A DNA stretch of 64,000 bases from Clostridiaceae bacterium Marseille-Q4143 (GCA_018228645.1 CP073693.1:1740253-1804252); one strand, 5' to 3'; numbered from the stretch's first letter, positions 35,318 through 44,928 are shown. Translations and numbers: made by a program. Notes: generated from the letters alone by a model not told the origin.

Positions 35318-36118
35318 ATGACTCAATTAGTTCAACAAGTTCTCGACAGACGAAAAGAACTTGACGAGAAAACATCCGCTATTCGCCGGAAGCTTCAGAC
35401 CTATCCGGACGGCAAACTTATCTGTACCCGTAATGGCAGGTATATCAAATGGTATCACAGTGATGGTCGCATTCAGACCTACATTCCCAAGAAGAAAAGA
35501 GAATATGCAGAGCAGCTTGCGGAAAAGAAATACTGGACATTGCGTCTCAATGAGCTTGTTCGGGAGCAAAAAGCAACAGAAGCTTATCTGCGGCACTATG
35601 GGGTGGAACTTTTATCGTCCACTGCTGATCCATCAGAATTATTTTTGACAGATTCTCCGGCATCAGGAGAACTTCTTACAGGCATTCAGTCAGACAATTC
35701 ACAGACTATTCAGGAATGGTTAAACTCCCCTTATCAACAAAATGAAAAATATCCGGAACAGCTGATTCACAAGACAGCAGGAGGAATCTACGTACGGTCA
35801 AAATCAGAATCATTAATTGCATTGCTGCTGCATATGCATGGAATCCCATTTCGGTATGAATGTGAACTGCAGCTGGGAGAGATTGCAGTTTATCCTGATT
35901 TTACAATTATGCATCCCAAAACAGAAAAAATTTATTACTGGGAGCATTTTGGATTAATAGATGACAGTTCCTATGTCCGAAGTGCCATGGCCAAGCAGCA
36001 GAATTATATTGCAAATGGAATCATCCCCACAATTCAATTGATTACAACTTATGAGACAAAGGCAAATCCGCTGGATACAGAGACTGTGGAAAAGACAATT
36101 GAGCGGTATTTTAAGTAG
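35318..36118 (+). CDS. PD-(D/E)XK-like nuclease-fold protein
   Basis: A 266-residue protein with no named family recognised. Residues ~1-90 are charged and helical (coiled-coil-like). The C-terminal half has SKSESLIALLLHMHGIPFRYECEL, then AVYPDFTIMHP and YYWEHFGLIDDSSY. The order Glu (SKSE), Asp (YPDF), Glu-x-His (WEH) resembles the catalytic layout of restriction-endonuclease-like folds (Vsr/DUF559 style), with His in place of the usual Lys. ATG 35318 follows GAGAGGAGGG; a TTG at 35303 is too close to it. It sits between repeat copies A and B with its own promoter-like sequence. A nuclease role is inference. Confidence 0.55.
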   Translation: MTQLVQQVLDRRKELDEKTSAIRRKLQTYPDGKLICTRNGRYIKWYHSDGRIQTYIPKKKREYAEQLAEKKYWTLRLNELVREQKATEAYLRHYGVELLSSTADPSELFLTDSPASGELLTGIQSDNSQTIQEWLNSPYQQNEKYPEQLIHKTAGGIYVRSKSESLIALLLHMHGIPFRYECELQLGEIAVYPDFTIMHPKTEKIYYWEHFGLIDDSSYVRSAMAKQQNYIANGIIPTIQLITTYETKANPLDTETVEKTIERYFK

Positions 36119-36120
36119 AA

Positions 36121-36374
36121 TGAGCAGACCATCCGGGTGGTCGTGACCTTTGGCCTCCATTTCGCGAACAGATATCCAGGTAGTTGTGACTTGAAGGCTA
36201 CGTTTCGCGAGCAGATATCCGGGGCGGTTGGGCAGATAGGCTTGTCGAGACCTGTGATACCCGTTACGCGATCAGAACATCCGGGTGGTTGGGCAGATAG
36301 GCTTGTCGAGACCTGTGATACCCGTTACGCGATCAGAACATCCGAATGGTTGGGCAGATAGAGATGCCATGAGC
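36121..36374 (+). repeat. ~60-bp tandem repeat block of dispersed repeat copy B
   Basis: About four units of the same family as at 34561-34878: two degraded ones at the left (36121-36215) and two clean units of about 62 bp from about 36216 to 36340, each with CCTGTGATACCCGTTACGCG and GGTTGGGCAGATAG. The clean units differ from each other at only a few bases, suggesting recent duplication. Confidence 0.85.
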
Positions 36375-36722
36375 TGTGCTGCCCGGATGTGCTGCGAATT
36401 CGACGGATTTCTGTGACTGGAGAAGGTGTTTTGGCTATACGGAGTCAGCAGAGGCCCTGGCACCCATATAGAGAAAGCAAGTTGGGTGCGAGGGAAACTT
36501 CTACGGCTATCTGCCCACAACTCCGGCAAAAACCACGAAAAAGCCTTGTAATAAGCTCTTCGCCAGCGTTTTAAAGCGTTTGGTTGGGCAGAGAAGATTA
36601 GTTCAGATCTATCTGCCCGGGCGAGGGAAACAGAACTTTCATGCAGCACTTTAGAAGAGGGGATAGGTAAGAAAGCAAGACGCGGAGCAGTGCGTGCCCA
36701 GGGAAAACGATCTCCGCGTGAA
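36375..36722 (+). repeat. Dispersed structured repeat, copy B (core)
   Basis: Near-duplicate of copy A over its full length, including the left CTGCCCGGATGT, the TTTTGGCTATA-CGGAGTCAGCAG segment, CACCCA/TGGGTG, GGCTATCTGCCC, TTGGGCAGAG...CTATCTGCCCGGG and the terminal ACGCGGAG/CTCCGCGT dyad. Differences from A are scattered single bases with a few 1-base indels. It ends directly before a promoter-like TTGCAC (36731-36736), 17 bp, TACAAT (36754-36759) for the PIN gene. Confidence 0.8.
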
Positions 36723-36730
36723 ATTTTGTG

Positions 36731-36759
36731 TTGCACTACGTACAAATGTTCGATACAAT
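36731..36759 (+). promoter_or_regulatory. Promoter-like sequence before the PIN-domain gene
   Basis: TTGCAC (36731-36736) and TACAAT (36754-36759) with an exact 17-bp spacer, immediately after repeat copy B and 38 bases before the PIN-domain gene start. Confidence 0.6.
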
Positions 36760-36797
36760 AAAATAATAGTAAATGCTTTGAACAGCTGGGGGAAAAC

Positions 36798-38249
36798 ATG
36801 ATTACACGGGATGAATATAAAACAATACGGCAGGAAAGACATCTGATTGTGCTGGATACCAATATTCTGCTGGAATTGTACAGGCAGCCGGCAAATGTCA
36901 GCCGGGACATTATTGCCGGATTTCAGAAGATTGCAGATAAGGTGTATATTCCACATCGGGTATATGAGGAATATCTGGAAAATCGGCAGAAAATCTGCGG
37001 GGATGAGCAGAAAAAGTACAAGATCATGAAGCATGAACTGGATGATTCGACAAGCAGGTTTAAAGAAAGTATTCGGAAAAAGACAAATGAATATCGGAAA
37101 CATAATTACAGCGGTATTACAAAACTGCAGGGAGACATTGAGAGAAAACTGGACGAGATCAAAGAAACGATAGTAGCGTACGAAGATGTACATAAAGAAC
37201 AGTTTCAGTCAGATCTGGATTTCCTGAAAAATGATGAAGTATATCAATTTGTACAGTCATTAAAGGAGCAATCAAGAGTCGGGAGCGAAATCCCTTTTTC
37301 CGAGAAACTGAAAATCATTCAGGAAGGGGAACTCCGGTATAGAAATGAAATCCCACCGGGATATAAAGATATTGAAAAAGCCGGTACGGAAAAGTATGGA
37401 GATCTGTTTATCTGGAAAGAGATCATAAGAACAGCCTACAAAGAGAGATCGCATATTCTGTTTATCAGCAATGATACCAAGGAGGACTGGTGGAAATCAG
37501 AAAAGAATGAGCCTGATGATCTGCGTGAGGAACTGCAGGAAGAATTTCTGGAAACCAATCCATTTTGGCAGATACATTTTCTGACATTATCCAAATTTTT
37601 CGGCTATCTTTCTGATGAGCTCGAAATCGGAGAATCTTTAAGTGCACTGCAGCTGACTGCACAGGAAGATGCAGCGGATCTCCTGGAAAAACTGGATGAA
37701 AAAATTAGAAAACAGATTTGTGAGCAGCTTGCTACAAAAGTAGATCAGACCGTTTCGACGCCGGAAAATATATATTTGCAAACGATCAGCGCATTTGTGG
37801 AAAAAGAAGAAAAGATGAATGTCTATCATGTACAGATGGTTTGTGTTTTTCTGGAAGAAAAAAGAGGAATCCATTTTTTGATAGAGGCAGAGATTGAAAA
37901 AGAAGAGTATGACACAGAGTGTGAGCTAAGAAAAATAGAAATCCATAACGTAACAACAACTGCTTTCAGTGATGAAGCATGGGAATGTATGATGAAGGCA
38001 AAGAATAAACATCTGGCATGGAGAAAATATGCACAGAGCATTCGGCGTGAAATTGATTGCCTGATTGAATATAGCAAAGATGATAAAAATGTTTATGAGA
38101 TATTGATAGAGGCTTTGAGAAATGATTTCAAAATAGAGTATTTCATGGAAAATCATAGAGTAGAACAGTACAGGCGGCTGTATGATTATCTCATGCATTT
38201 TTATGATGAAGACAATAATGAATCGTCCTCAGAAAATGAGGAAGAATGA
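36798..38249 (+). CDS. PIN-like domain (PIN_8 type) protein
   Basis: A 483-residue protein. The N terminus has LIVLDTNILLELYR (first catalytic Asp), and further on KYGDLFIWKEIIRTAYKE and ILFISNDTKEDWW, which provide the other acidic residues of a PIN-like RNase fold. This spacing and the NDTKEDWW string match the PIN-like (PF18476-type) family. A long charged helical insert (~85-160) separates the parts. The C-terminal ~200 residues are unassigned and end in an acidic tail. Such proteins occur in defence and mobile regions, but their targets are unknown. ATG 36798 follows GGGGGAAAA. It lies between repeat copies B and C. Confidence 0.7.
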   Translation: MITRDEYKTIRQERHLIVLDTNILLELYRQPANVSRDIIAGFQKIADKVYIPHRVYEEYLENRQKICGDEQKKYKIMKHELDDSTSRFKESIRKKTNEYRKHNYSGITKLQGDIERKLDEIKETIVAYEDVHKEQFQSDLDFLKNDEVYQFVQSLKEQSRVGSEIPFSEKLKIIQEGELRYRNEIPPGYKDIEKAGTEKYGDLFIWKEIIRTAYKERSHILFISNDTKEDWWKSEKNEPDDLREELQEEFLETNPFWQIHFLTLSKFFGYLSDELEIGESLSALQLTAQEDAADLLEKLDEKIRKQICEQLATKVDQTVSTPENIYLQTISAFVEKEEKMNVYHVQMVCVFLEEKRGIHFLIEAEIEKEEYDTECELRKIEIHNVTTTAFSDEAWECMMKAKNKHLAWRKYAQSIRREIDCLIEYSKDDKNVYEILIEALRNDFKIEYFMENHRVEQYRRLYDYLMHFYDEDNNESSSENEEE

Positions 38250-38254
38250 ATCTG

Positions 38255-38535
38255 AACAAATGGGCAGATAGAATCTTTAATCCCTGCGCTGCCCGGGTGT
38301 AGTGCAAATTCAACTGATTTCTGTGCCTGGAGCAGGTGTTTTGGCGATATGGGGTCAGCAGCGGCTCTGGCACCCACAAAGAATAAGCAAGTTGGGTGCC
38401 AGGGGAACTTCTGTGGCTATCTGCCCGTCGTTTCGGGAAAATCCACAGAAAAGTAGCCTAAAAAGCTTAAAAACAGTATCAGAAAGCCAGTCGCTGGGCA
38501 GAGCTGGCAAAGACAAACCTATCTGCCCGGACGGC
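38255..38535 (+). repeat. Dispersed structured repeat, copy C (diverged)
   Basis: A shorter, diverged member without the tandem block. It keeps TGGGCAGATAG, CTGCCCGG, CTGTGCCTGGAG, GGTGTTTTGGC, GTCAGCAG, CACCCA/GTTGGGTG, GGCTATCTGCCC and CTGGGCAGAG...CCTATCTGCCCGGA. The loop between the last two arms is different from A/B while the GGGCAGA/TCTGCCC arms are unchanged, which favours a structured RNA or a protein-bound dyad. It begins right after the PIN gene stop and precedes surface gene 1. Confidence 0.7.
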
Positions 38536-38545
38536 TGGATGTGAG

Positions 38546-38575
38546 AGGCCGTGCACGGAAATGTGCGCGGCCTTT
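38546..38575 (+). terminator. Hairpin after repeat copy C
   Basis: GGCCGTGCAC pairs with GTGCGCGGCC (one G-U pair) around GGAAAT and is followed by TTTGCTGCTG. It may be an imperfect terminator for the PIN gene or part of the repeat. Confidence 0.45.
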
Positions 38576-38681
38576 GCTGCTGAAAAAATGTGTCCATTCT
38601 GTGAAAACTGTCTTTAATTTGAATTCAGATTATGGTAATATTTACAAAAATATACATATCATATGCAATCTGGAGGTACAC

Positions 38682-41600
38682 ATGAAAAAGCACATGGGAA
38701 AGCGAATACTTGCAATTGCGCTGGCGGCTGCGATGATGAGTTCAGTCGTTGACTATTCCTGCGTGATGGAAGTACATGCGGAGGAAAGCAGCAATGAATC
38801 AGTCAATACGGATGAAGCAGCTGAAGTAACGGAAGAGTCCAACGAAACAGCTGAGATAACGGAAGATACCGGAGATATGGCTGAAACAGTAGCGGAGGAG
38901 GAAGCAGTCACTACGGAAGAGAATGAGACTGCTACGGAGGAAGATGCAGAAAATGGCGTTACAGAACCAGAAGTCACTGTAGAATCTGAGAAAACAGATG
39001 CAGCTTCAGAACCTGACGACGTAGAGACCAAGCCTGCTGCAGAACCAACAGAAGAAACAACTGTAGTAGAATCACAGAAAGCAATTCCTGAGGTATCTTC
39101 AGAAGTAACATTGAGCGAAGCAATGCAGACAGAGAATTCACAGGCAGAGGTGTCAACGGAAGATACAGGAGAAACTTTAGACCAGAAAGATGCAGAGCAA
39201 GAGAAAGAAGAACAGACTCTGACAGTCGAGGAAACCGCGGAAATTGATCCGGAAATTCTGGAACAACTGCCGGATAATGATGAACTTTTTGCCGGACATG
39301 TGGAGCAGGTTTTGTATGGAAATGAGGATGTATCTACTTATGCAGATTATGGAAAAAGCAAATTTACAGGGATAAATCGCAGCATTTATGAAAAATTAAG
39401 GACATTTGTAAAGAACATTGCTGATAATGGAGGAAATGCGGTTTATACATGGAAAGGAGATCTCGGTATAACATGGTCTTCAGATAAAGAAGGAACAGAA
39501 CTGGAAAATGAAGTAAGTCAAAAATTTAATGAAAATATTCAAATAAATGAAATCATATCAACAATTTTGGTTGATTGTCCATACGAGATGTATTGGTATG
39601 ATAAGACGAAAAGTGCCAATATCAGATATGGCTATTATTCTAAAAATGGTTCTGTGAAAATAACGAATTTAGAACTGTTATGTACGCCAGTGGCAGCGTA
39701 CAAAGGAACAGATGCCAATGAAGTGGATTCTTCCAAAGCTTCAGCAGCATCTGTAGCCGCAGAAAATGCGCAGGCTATCGTTACAGAAAATGTTTCCAAA
39801 TCAGACTATGAGAAACTGGTTGCATATCGCAAGAAAATCTGTGAGCTGGTATCTTATAACAATGCAGCGGCAGAAGATGGCTATGTGAATACATATGGTT
39901 ATGGTGATCCATGGCAGTTGATCTACGTATTTGACAAGGATTCAACTACCAATGTCGTGTGCGAAGGATATTCCAAAGCATTTCAGTATCTGTGTGATCT
40001 GTCAGAATTTGAGAATCATACGATAAATTGCTATACCGTAACAGGTACGATGAATGGTGGCGGACATATGTGGAATATCGTCCGGATGGAAGATAATAAA
40101 AATTATCTGGTAGATGTGACCAATTGTGATACGACAACTAATGGCATAACTGCCGGTTATCCTGACAAATTGTTCTTAGCTGGCGTATCAGGAACAGTTT
40201 CAGACGGATATCTGGCATCGTTTACCAACTATTATGGTTCATCCAGTAGGATTACATATGTATATGACACAAAAACCAAGACATTATATAGTACTAGTAC
40301 GGATATATTAACGCTGTCTTCCGCAAATTATGCAGTATCGACAGTTACGAAGAACATCATTGACTCTATGGTAACGCTTTCAACTGATTCGAAAGAATAT
40401 GATGGAAACACGACGGAACCGACATCGCTAATTACAGTAAAAGATGAAGATATAATTTTAAATAATGATACGGATTATACAGTTACTATAAAAAAAGATG
40501 GTATTTCTGTCGACCAGATCAAGAATGCCGGAACATATGAGATCACAGTAACAGGTAAAGGTGCTTATAGAGGAACTGTGACAAGAACGTATGTTATTGA
40601 CAGGAAAAGTATTTCTGATGTTACGATAGAATCCGTTTCTGATCAGTACTATACAGGGGCTGCAATAGAACCGGAACTGACGGTAATAGATAATAAAAAG
40701 AAACTAGAGAAAAATGTAGATTATACGGTTTCTTATAGTAATAATAAAGAAGTTGGAACCGCCAAAGTTGTTATTACAGGTGTGGGTAACTATTGTTCTA
40801 CAAAAGAGACATCTTTCAGGATTGTTGAGAGTGAAGAACCAATCCAGGCGGTTCTTCAGGGAACAGCATCTATCACAGGAACAGCAGTATATGGTGAGAC
40901 GCTTACAGCTTCTGCAGCAATTTCGACCAGTAATGCAGGTGTACTTACTTATACTTGGTATGTAAATAATGAACAAAAATTTGTAGGAAATACGTTTGCA
41001 TTAAAAGATGCTTCTTTCATTGGTAAATCTATTCGTGTGGAAGTAACAGCATCCAATTGTACCGGAACTTTATTTGCTGAATTGTCTGTTGATAAAAATG
41101 GCAGCACAACAGTACAGAAAGGAACCACTCCGTCACAGCCGACCACGCCAAGCGAACCAACAACACCATCACAGCCAACGACCCAGACTGAGCCGTCTGC
41201 TCCATCTACCCCAGAGCAGCCATCTGTTCCGGAACAGCCGTCGACACCAGCAACTCCGACTCAGCCGGAACAGCCTTCAGAAGAACCGGAAGTGGAACCG
41301 GATACGCTGAATGTAACGGTTGGAAATATTAAGGTACAGAGTTATACGGGGAGAGGCATTACCCCAAAGATTACGGTAAAAGACCCGGCTACAAGAAAGA
41401 AGCTGAAACAGGGCAAGCATTACACCGTATCTTATGAAAACAATGTAAATGTCGGAACTGCAGCTATCGTGATCCGTGGTATCGAAGCGAATGGTTACAG
41501 CGGTGTGAAACATGTATATTTCACGATTCAGCCGCAGACTGTTGCGAAGAAGATGAAAGCTTCTGCAGCAGGAAAGAAATTCCTGTATACCGGATATGAG

Positions 41601-41981
41601 CTGACTCCGGGAGTTAATCTTACTTATAACAAGATGAAACTGACCGAAGGTGTGGATTACGTTGTAAGCTACAGTAACAATGTGGAAAAAGGAACTGCTA
41701 AGATCTTTATTACCGGTATCGGCAACTATACCGGAAGCAGAACCGTGAAATTCAAGATTACCGGGCCGAAACTGAAGGATGCACAGGTTTCACTGGTTGA
41801 GAATGGAACAGCATATCCGGATATCACAGTCACCTATGCAGGTAGGACTCTTGCAGAAGGCCAGGATTATACTGTGAAATATCCCAAAGTTGTGAAACCG
41901 GGCAACAACCGGATCATAGTCAGAGGAAGAGGCAGCTTCTCAGGATCTGTGAAACTGACTTATTACGTAGAGGGATTATAA
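38682..41981 (+). CDS. Secreted transglutaminase-like protein with Ig-like repeats (paralogue 1)
   Basis: A 1099-residue secreted protein. A signal peptide (1-33, ending VHA) is followed by a very acidic Glu/Thr-rich region to about residue 215, then a shared motif DPEILEQLPDNDELFAGHVEQVLYG. A transglutaminase/protease-like core follows with the triad C427 (VVCEGYSKAF), H462 (GGHMWNIV) and D478 (YLVDVTNCD). Several ~80-residue Ig-like repeats (YTVSYSNN...GTAKVVITGVGNY) flank a Pro/Thr/Glu-rich linker (about 810-870). No LPxTG or other anchor is visible. ATG 38682 follows TGGAGG and gives the signal peptide. Substrate is unknown; the protein is probably extracellular. Confidence 0.75.
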   Translation: MKKHMGKRILAIALAAAMMSSVVDYSCVMEVHAEESSNESVNTDEAAEVTEESNETAEITEDTGDMAETVAEEEAVTTEENETATEEDAENGVTEPEVTVESEKTDAASEPDDVETKPAAEPTEETTVVESQKAIPEVSSEVTLSEAMQTENSQAEVSTEDTGETLDQKDAEQEKEEQTLTVEETAEIDPEILEQLPDNDELFAGHVEQVLYGNEDVSTYADYGKSKFTGINRSIYEKLRTFVKNIADNGGNAVYTWKGDLGITWSSDKEGTELENEVSQKFNENIQINEIISTILVDCPYEMYWYDKTKSANIRYGYYSKNGSVKITNLELLCTPVAAYKGTDANEVDSSKASAASVAAENAQAIVTENVSKSDYEKLVAYRKKICELVSYNNAAAEDGYVNTYGYGDPWQLIYVFDKDSTTNVVCEGYSKAFQYLCDLSEFENHTINCYTVTGTMNGGGHMWNIVRMEDNKNYLVDVTNCDTTTNGITAGYPDKLFLAGVSGTVSDGYLASFTNYYGSSSRITYVYDTKTKTLYSTSTDILTLSSANYAVSTVTKNIIDSMVTLSTDSKEYDGNTTEPTSLITVKDEDIILNNDTDYTVTIKKDGISVDQIKNAGTYEITVTGKGAYRGTVTRTYVIDRKSISDVTIESVSDQYYTGAAIEPELTVIDNKKKLEKNVDYTVSYSNNKEVGTAKVVITGVGNYCSTKETSFRIVESEEPIQAVLQGTASITGTAVYGETLTASAAISTSNAGVLTYTWYVNNEQKFVGNTFALKDASFIGKSIRVEVTASNCTGTLFAELSVDKNGSTTVQKGTTPSQPTTPSEPTTPSQPTTQTEPSAPSTPEQPSVPEQPSTPATPTQPEQPSEEPEVEPDTLNVTVGNIKVQSYTGRGITPKITVKDPATRKKLKQGKHYTVSYENNVNVGTAAIVIRGIEANGYSGVKHVYFTIQPQTVAKKMKASAAGKKFLYTGYELTPGVNLTYNKMKLTEGVDYVVSYSNNVEKGTAKIFITGIGNYTGSRTVKFKITGPKLKDAQVSLVENGTAYPDITVTYAGRTLAEGQDYTVKYPKVVKPGNNRIIVRGRGSFSGSVKLTYYVEGL

Positions 41982-42029
41982 AGTAATTTTTTAATTGGTT
42001 AAAAAATAATAAAGCAGACTGATATAAGC

Positions 42030-42060
42030 AGGACAGGCAGTGATGCCTGTCCTGTTTTTC
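42030..42060 (+). terminator. Rho-independent terminator after surface gene 1
   Basis: A perfect 10-bp stem AGGACAGGCA (42030-42039) / TGCCTGTCCT (42044-42053) with loop GTGA is followed by GTTTTTC. Confidence 0.9.
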
Positions 42061-42179
42061 TCTACAAATCACTCTTTAATAGATGATTTTCTATGATGTG
42101 TTGGCTATATACAGTGGGTAATGTTGTCTCCACCCATAAATAGATCAAAAGTCTGTAAAATCTTTATTTTTCTATGTCG

Positions 42180-42370
42180 GATGTGGACGCTTTGGCTATA
42201 TGGAATCAAAAGAAACACTGACCCCCACATAGAATAAGCAAGTTGGGTACGAGGGAAACTTCTACGGCTATCTGCCCAACACTCCGACAAAAGCAGCAAG
42301 AAAAGCGGCTGGAGAAGCTGAAAACAGCATTTTCGTGATAGCCGCTGGGCAGAGACAGGGACATAAGTTG
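42180..42370 (+). repeat. Dispersed structured repeat, copy D (partial)
   Basis: A partial and diverged member between the two surface genes. It retains TTTGGCTATATGGA, CCCCCACATAGAATAAGCAAG, GTTGGGTACGAGGGAAACTT, GGCTATCTGCCCA, ACTCCG and GCTGGGCAGAGACA, but lacks the closing TCTGCCC arm. The rest of the 41982-42539 gap holds the terminator at 42030 and a 5' region nearly identical to that of surface gene 1. Confidence 0.65.
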
Positions 42371-42539
42371 CATATAGCCAAATTTCAAAGATAGTTAGAA
42401 TTAGTTACATGGGATCTTTGATCTATCTATACACGAAAAATATAAATGTGCCCATCTTGTGAAAACTATCTTTAATTTGTAATCAGATTATGGTAATCTT
42501 TACAAGAATATACATATCATATGCAATCTGGAGGTACAC

Positions 42540-44909
42540 ATGAAAAAACACATGGGAAAGCGGATACTTGCAATTGCGCTGGCTGCTGTGATGATGAGTT
42601 CTGTCGTTGATTATTCCTGCATGATAGAAGTACGTGCGGAAGAAATCAATACAGAATCAGCCGAGACAACGGGAGAATCCAACGAATCAGCCGAGACAAC
42701 GAGAGAATCCAACGAAGCAACAGAGACAACGGATGCAGCATCGGAATCTGATGTTACGGAGACGGAACCTGCCGCAGGACCAACTGACGAAATAACGGTA
42801 GTGGAAGAGCAGAAAGCAACTCCGTCAGTATTTTCAGAAGTAACACTGAGCGAAGAAACGCAGACAGAGGAGCCGCAGTTAGAGGAGCCGCAGTTAGAAG
42901 AGCCGCAGACAGAGGAGCCGGTTGAAAATGTAGAAGAAATCTCAGAGCAGGAAGATGCAGAGAAAGAGACAAAAGAGCAGACTCAGATGGCCGAAGGAAC
43001 TGTAAAAATTGATCCTGAGATTCTGGAGCAACTTCCGAATAATGATGAACTCTTTGCAGGACATGTGGAGCAGGTTCTGTATGGAAATAATGAAGTTGCA
43101 TTGTATTCAAATTATGGAGAATCCCGTCTGACAGAAGTTGATCTTGCTGTATATCGCTGTATGAAAAGACGGATAGAGGAAATTGCAGAAGGAAAAACCT
43201 CTTCTACTGTCCTGAAAATTCCTTATTCTGAGCTTGAGCAGGAGGGTGGAGCTTACAGTAAACTTTCTTATGTGAGAATGTACCGTGTTCTGGAGGCACT
43301 GCTGAGAGATAATCCGTATTCTATGTACTGGTTTGATACTACATCATCGTTTGCTTACAATTGCTATGGAATCTCAAGATCTTTTGAAGTATATCTGCCG
43401 GTCTCAGCGGATTATGCAGGAAGTGCAGAATATACGACAGACAGCACAAAGCTTGGAAGAGTAAAAACAGCTGCGGATAATGCCCGAAAAATAGTCAGTG
43501 AAGCCAGCAAACTGGATGACTATCATAAGTTGTTGACTTATAAAAATAAAATATGTGAGTATACGTCTTATAATTTCTTTGCGGCCACAGATGAAAATAC
43601 AAAATATGGCGATCCGTGGCAGCTGATTTATGTTTTTGACGGAGATGAAGCAACAAAAGTAGTATGTGAAGGATATGCGAAAGCATTTCAGTATCTGTGT
43701 GACCTGTCCACGTTTCAGAATGATATTGTATGTTATACTTTGACTGGTGGCATGAATGGAGAAGGCCATATGTGGAATATCGTACATATGGATGATGGAA
43801 AAAACTATCTGGTGGATGTGACAAACTGTGATGACCGGTCTGAAGAATATTTCGTTATTCCATTCCTGATTGGAACAGATACAGGATCTCCGGAAACGGG
43901 ATATACCTATCATCTGTGGAATGATATTACATATACTTATGATAATTCAAATAGACTGTATGATGACAGTGTTTTGAAAATTGCTGAAAATAAGTATGTG
44001 TACGGATGGCAGGACAATCAGCCAACCACCCCGACCGAACCGACAAATCCCACAGAGCCATCGCAGCCGATTACACCGAGTGAACCGACCACCCCGTCAC
44101 AGCCAATCACCCCGACTGAGCCGTCTGCTCCATCTACCCCAGAGCAGCCGTCTGTTCCGGAGCAGCCGTCAGCACCAGCAACACCGACTCGGCCGGAACA
44201 GCCTTCAGAAAAACCGGAAGTAAAACCGGATACTCTGAATGTAACGGTTGGAAATATTAAGGTACAGAGCTATACAGGAAAAGGCATTACCCCGAAGATT
44301 ACGGTAAAAGACCCGGCTACTAGAAAGAAACTGAAACAGGGCAAGCATTACACCGTATCTTATGAAAACAATGTAAATGTTGGAACTGCAGCTATCGTGA
44401 TCCGTGGTATCGAAGCGAATGGTTACAGCGGTGTGAAACATGTATATTTCACGATTCAGCCGCAGACTGTTGCGAAGAAGATGAAAGCTTCTGCAGCAGG
44501 AAAGAAATTCCTGTATACCGGATATGAGTTGACTCCGGGAGTTAATCTTACTTATAACAAGATGAAACTGACCGAAGGTGTGGATTACGTTGTAAGCTAC
44601 AGTAACAATGTGGAAAAAGGAACTGCGAAGATTCTGATTAACGGTATCGGTAACTACACCGGAAGCAGAACAGTGAAATTCAAGATTACCGGGCCGAAAC
44701 TGAAGGATGCACAGGTTTCACTGGTACAGAACGGAACAGCATATCCGGATATTACAGTGACCTATGCAGGTAGGACTCTTGTAGAAGGCCAGGATTATAT
44801 TGTGAAATATCCCAAAGTTGTGAAACCGGGCAACAACCGGATCATAGTCAGAGGAAGAGGCAGCTTCTCAGGATCTGTGAAACTGACTTATTACGTAGAG
44901 GGATTATAA
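42540..44909 (+). CDS. Secreted transglutaminase-like protein with Ig-like repeats (paralogue 2)
   Basis: A 789-residue paralogue of the preceding gene. It shares the signal peptide, an acidic Glu/Thr-rich region, the DPEILEQLPNNDELFAGHVEQVLYGN motif and the transglutaminase-like triad C376, H410, D426. A Pro/Thr linker leads to a C-terminal block of three Ig-like repeats that is almost identical to that of paralogue 1, including at DNA level. It lacks the extra Ig-like repeats before the linker. The ~60 bases upstream of both genes, including the ribosome site TGGAGGTACAC, are almost identical. The central catalytic parts are clearly diverged, so substrate preference may differ. Confidence 0.75.
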   Translation: MKKHMGKRILAIALAAVMMSSVVDYSCMIEVRAEEINTESAETTGESNESAETTRESNEATETTDAASESDVTETEPAAGPTDEITVVEEQKATPSVFSEVTLSEETQTEEPQLEEPQLEEPQTEEPVENVEEISEQEDAEKETKEQTQMAEGTVKIDPEILEQLPNNDELFAGHVEQVLYGNNEVALYSNYGESRLTEVDLAVYRCMKRRIEEIAEGKTSSTVLKIPYSELEQEGGAYSKLSYVRMYRVLEALLRDNPYSMYWFDTTSSFAYNCYGISRSFEVYLPVSADYAGSAEYTTDSTKLGRVKTAADNARKIVSEASKLDDYHKLLTYKNKICEYTSYNFFAATDENTKYGDPWQLIYVFDGDEATKVVCEGYAKAFQYLCDLSTFQNDIVCYTLTGGMNGEGHMWNIVHMDDGKNYLVDVTNCDDRSEEYFVIPFLIGTDTGSPETGYTYHLWNDITYTYDNSNRLYDDSVLKIAENKYVYGWQDNQPTTPTEPTNPTEPSQPITPSEPTTPSQPITPTEPSAPSTPEQPSVPEQPSAPATPTRPEQPSEKPEVKPDTLNVTVGNIKVQSYTGKGITPKITVKDPATRKKLKQGKHYTVSYENNVNVGTAAIVIRGIEANGYSGVKHVYFTIQPQTVAKKMKASAAGKKFLYTGYELTPGVNLTYNKMKLTEGVDYVVSYSNNVEKGTAKILINGIGNYTGSRTVKFKITGPKLKDAQVSLVQNGTAYPDITVTYAGRTLVEGQDYIVKYPKVVKPGNNRIIVRGRGSFSGSVKLTYYVEGL

Positions 44910-44928
44910 AGCAGAGTGAAAACTGGAA

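Noticed and set aside
33985-36910. Long minus-strand frames (e.g. 34776-33985, 35035-34571, 36910-36272) with recurring peptide patterns such as DKPICPTA and WADSRRSF
   Set aside because: They arise from the repeat DNA, lack ribosome sites and common starts or ends, overlap real genes, and show no third-position bias between copies. They could still be tested by dN/dS.
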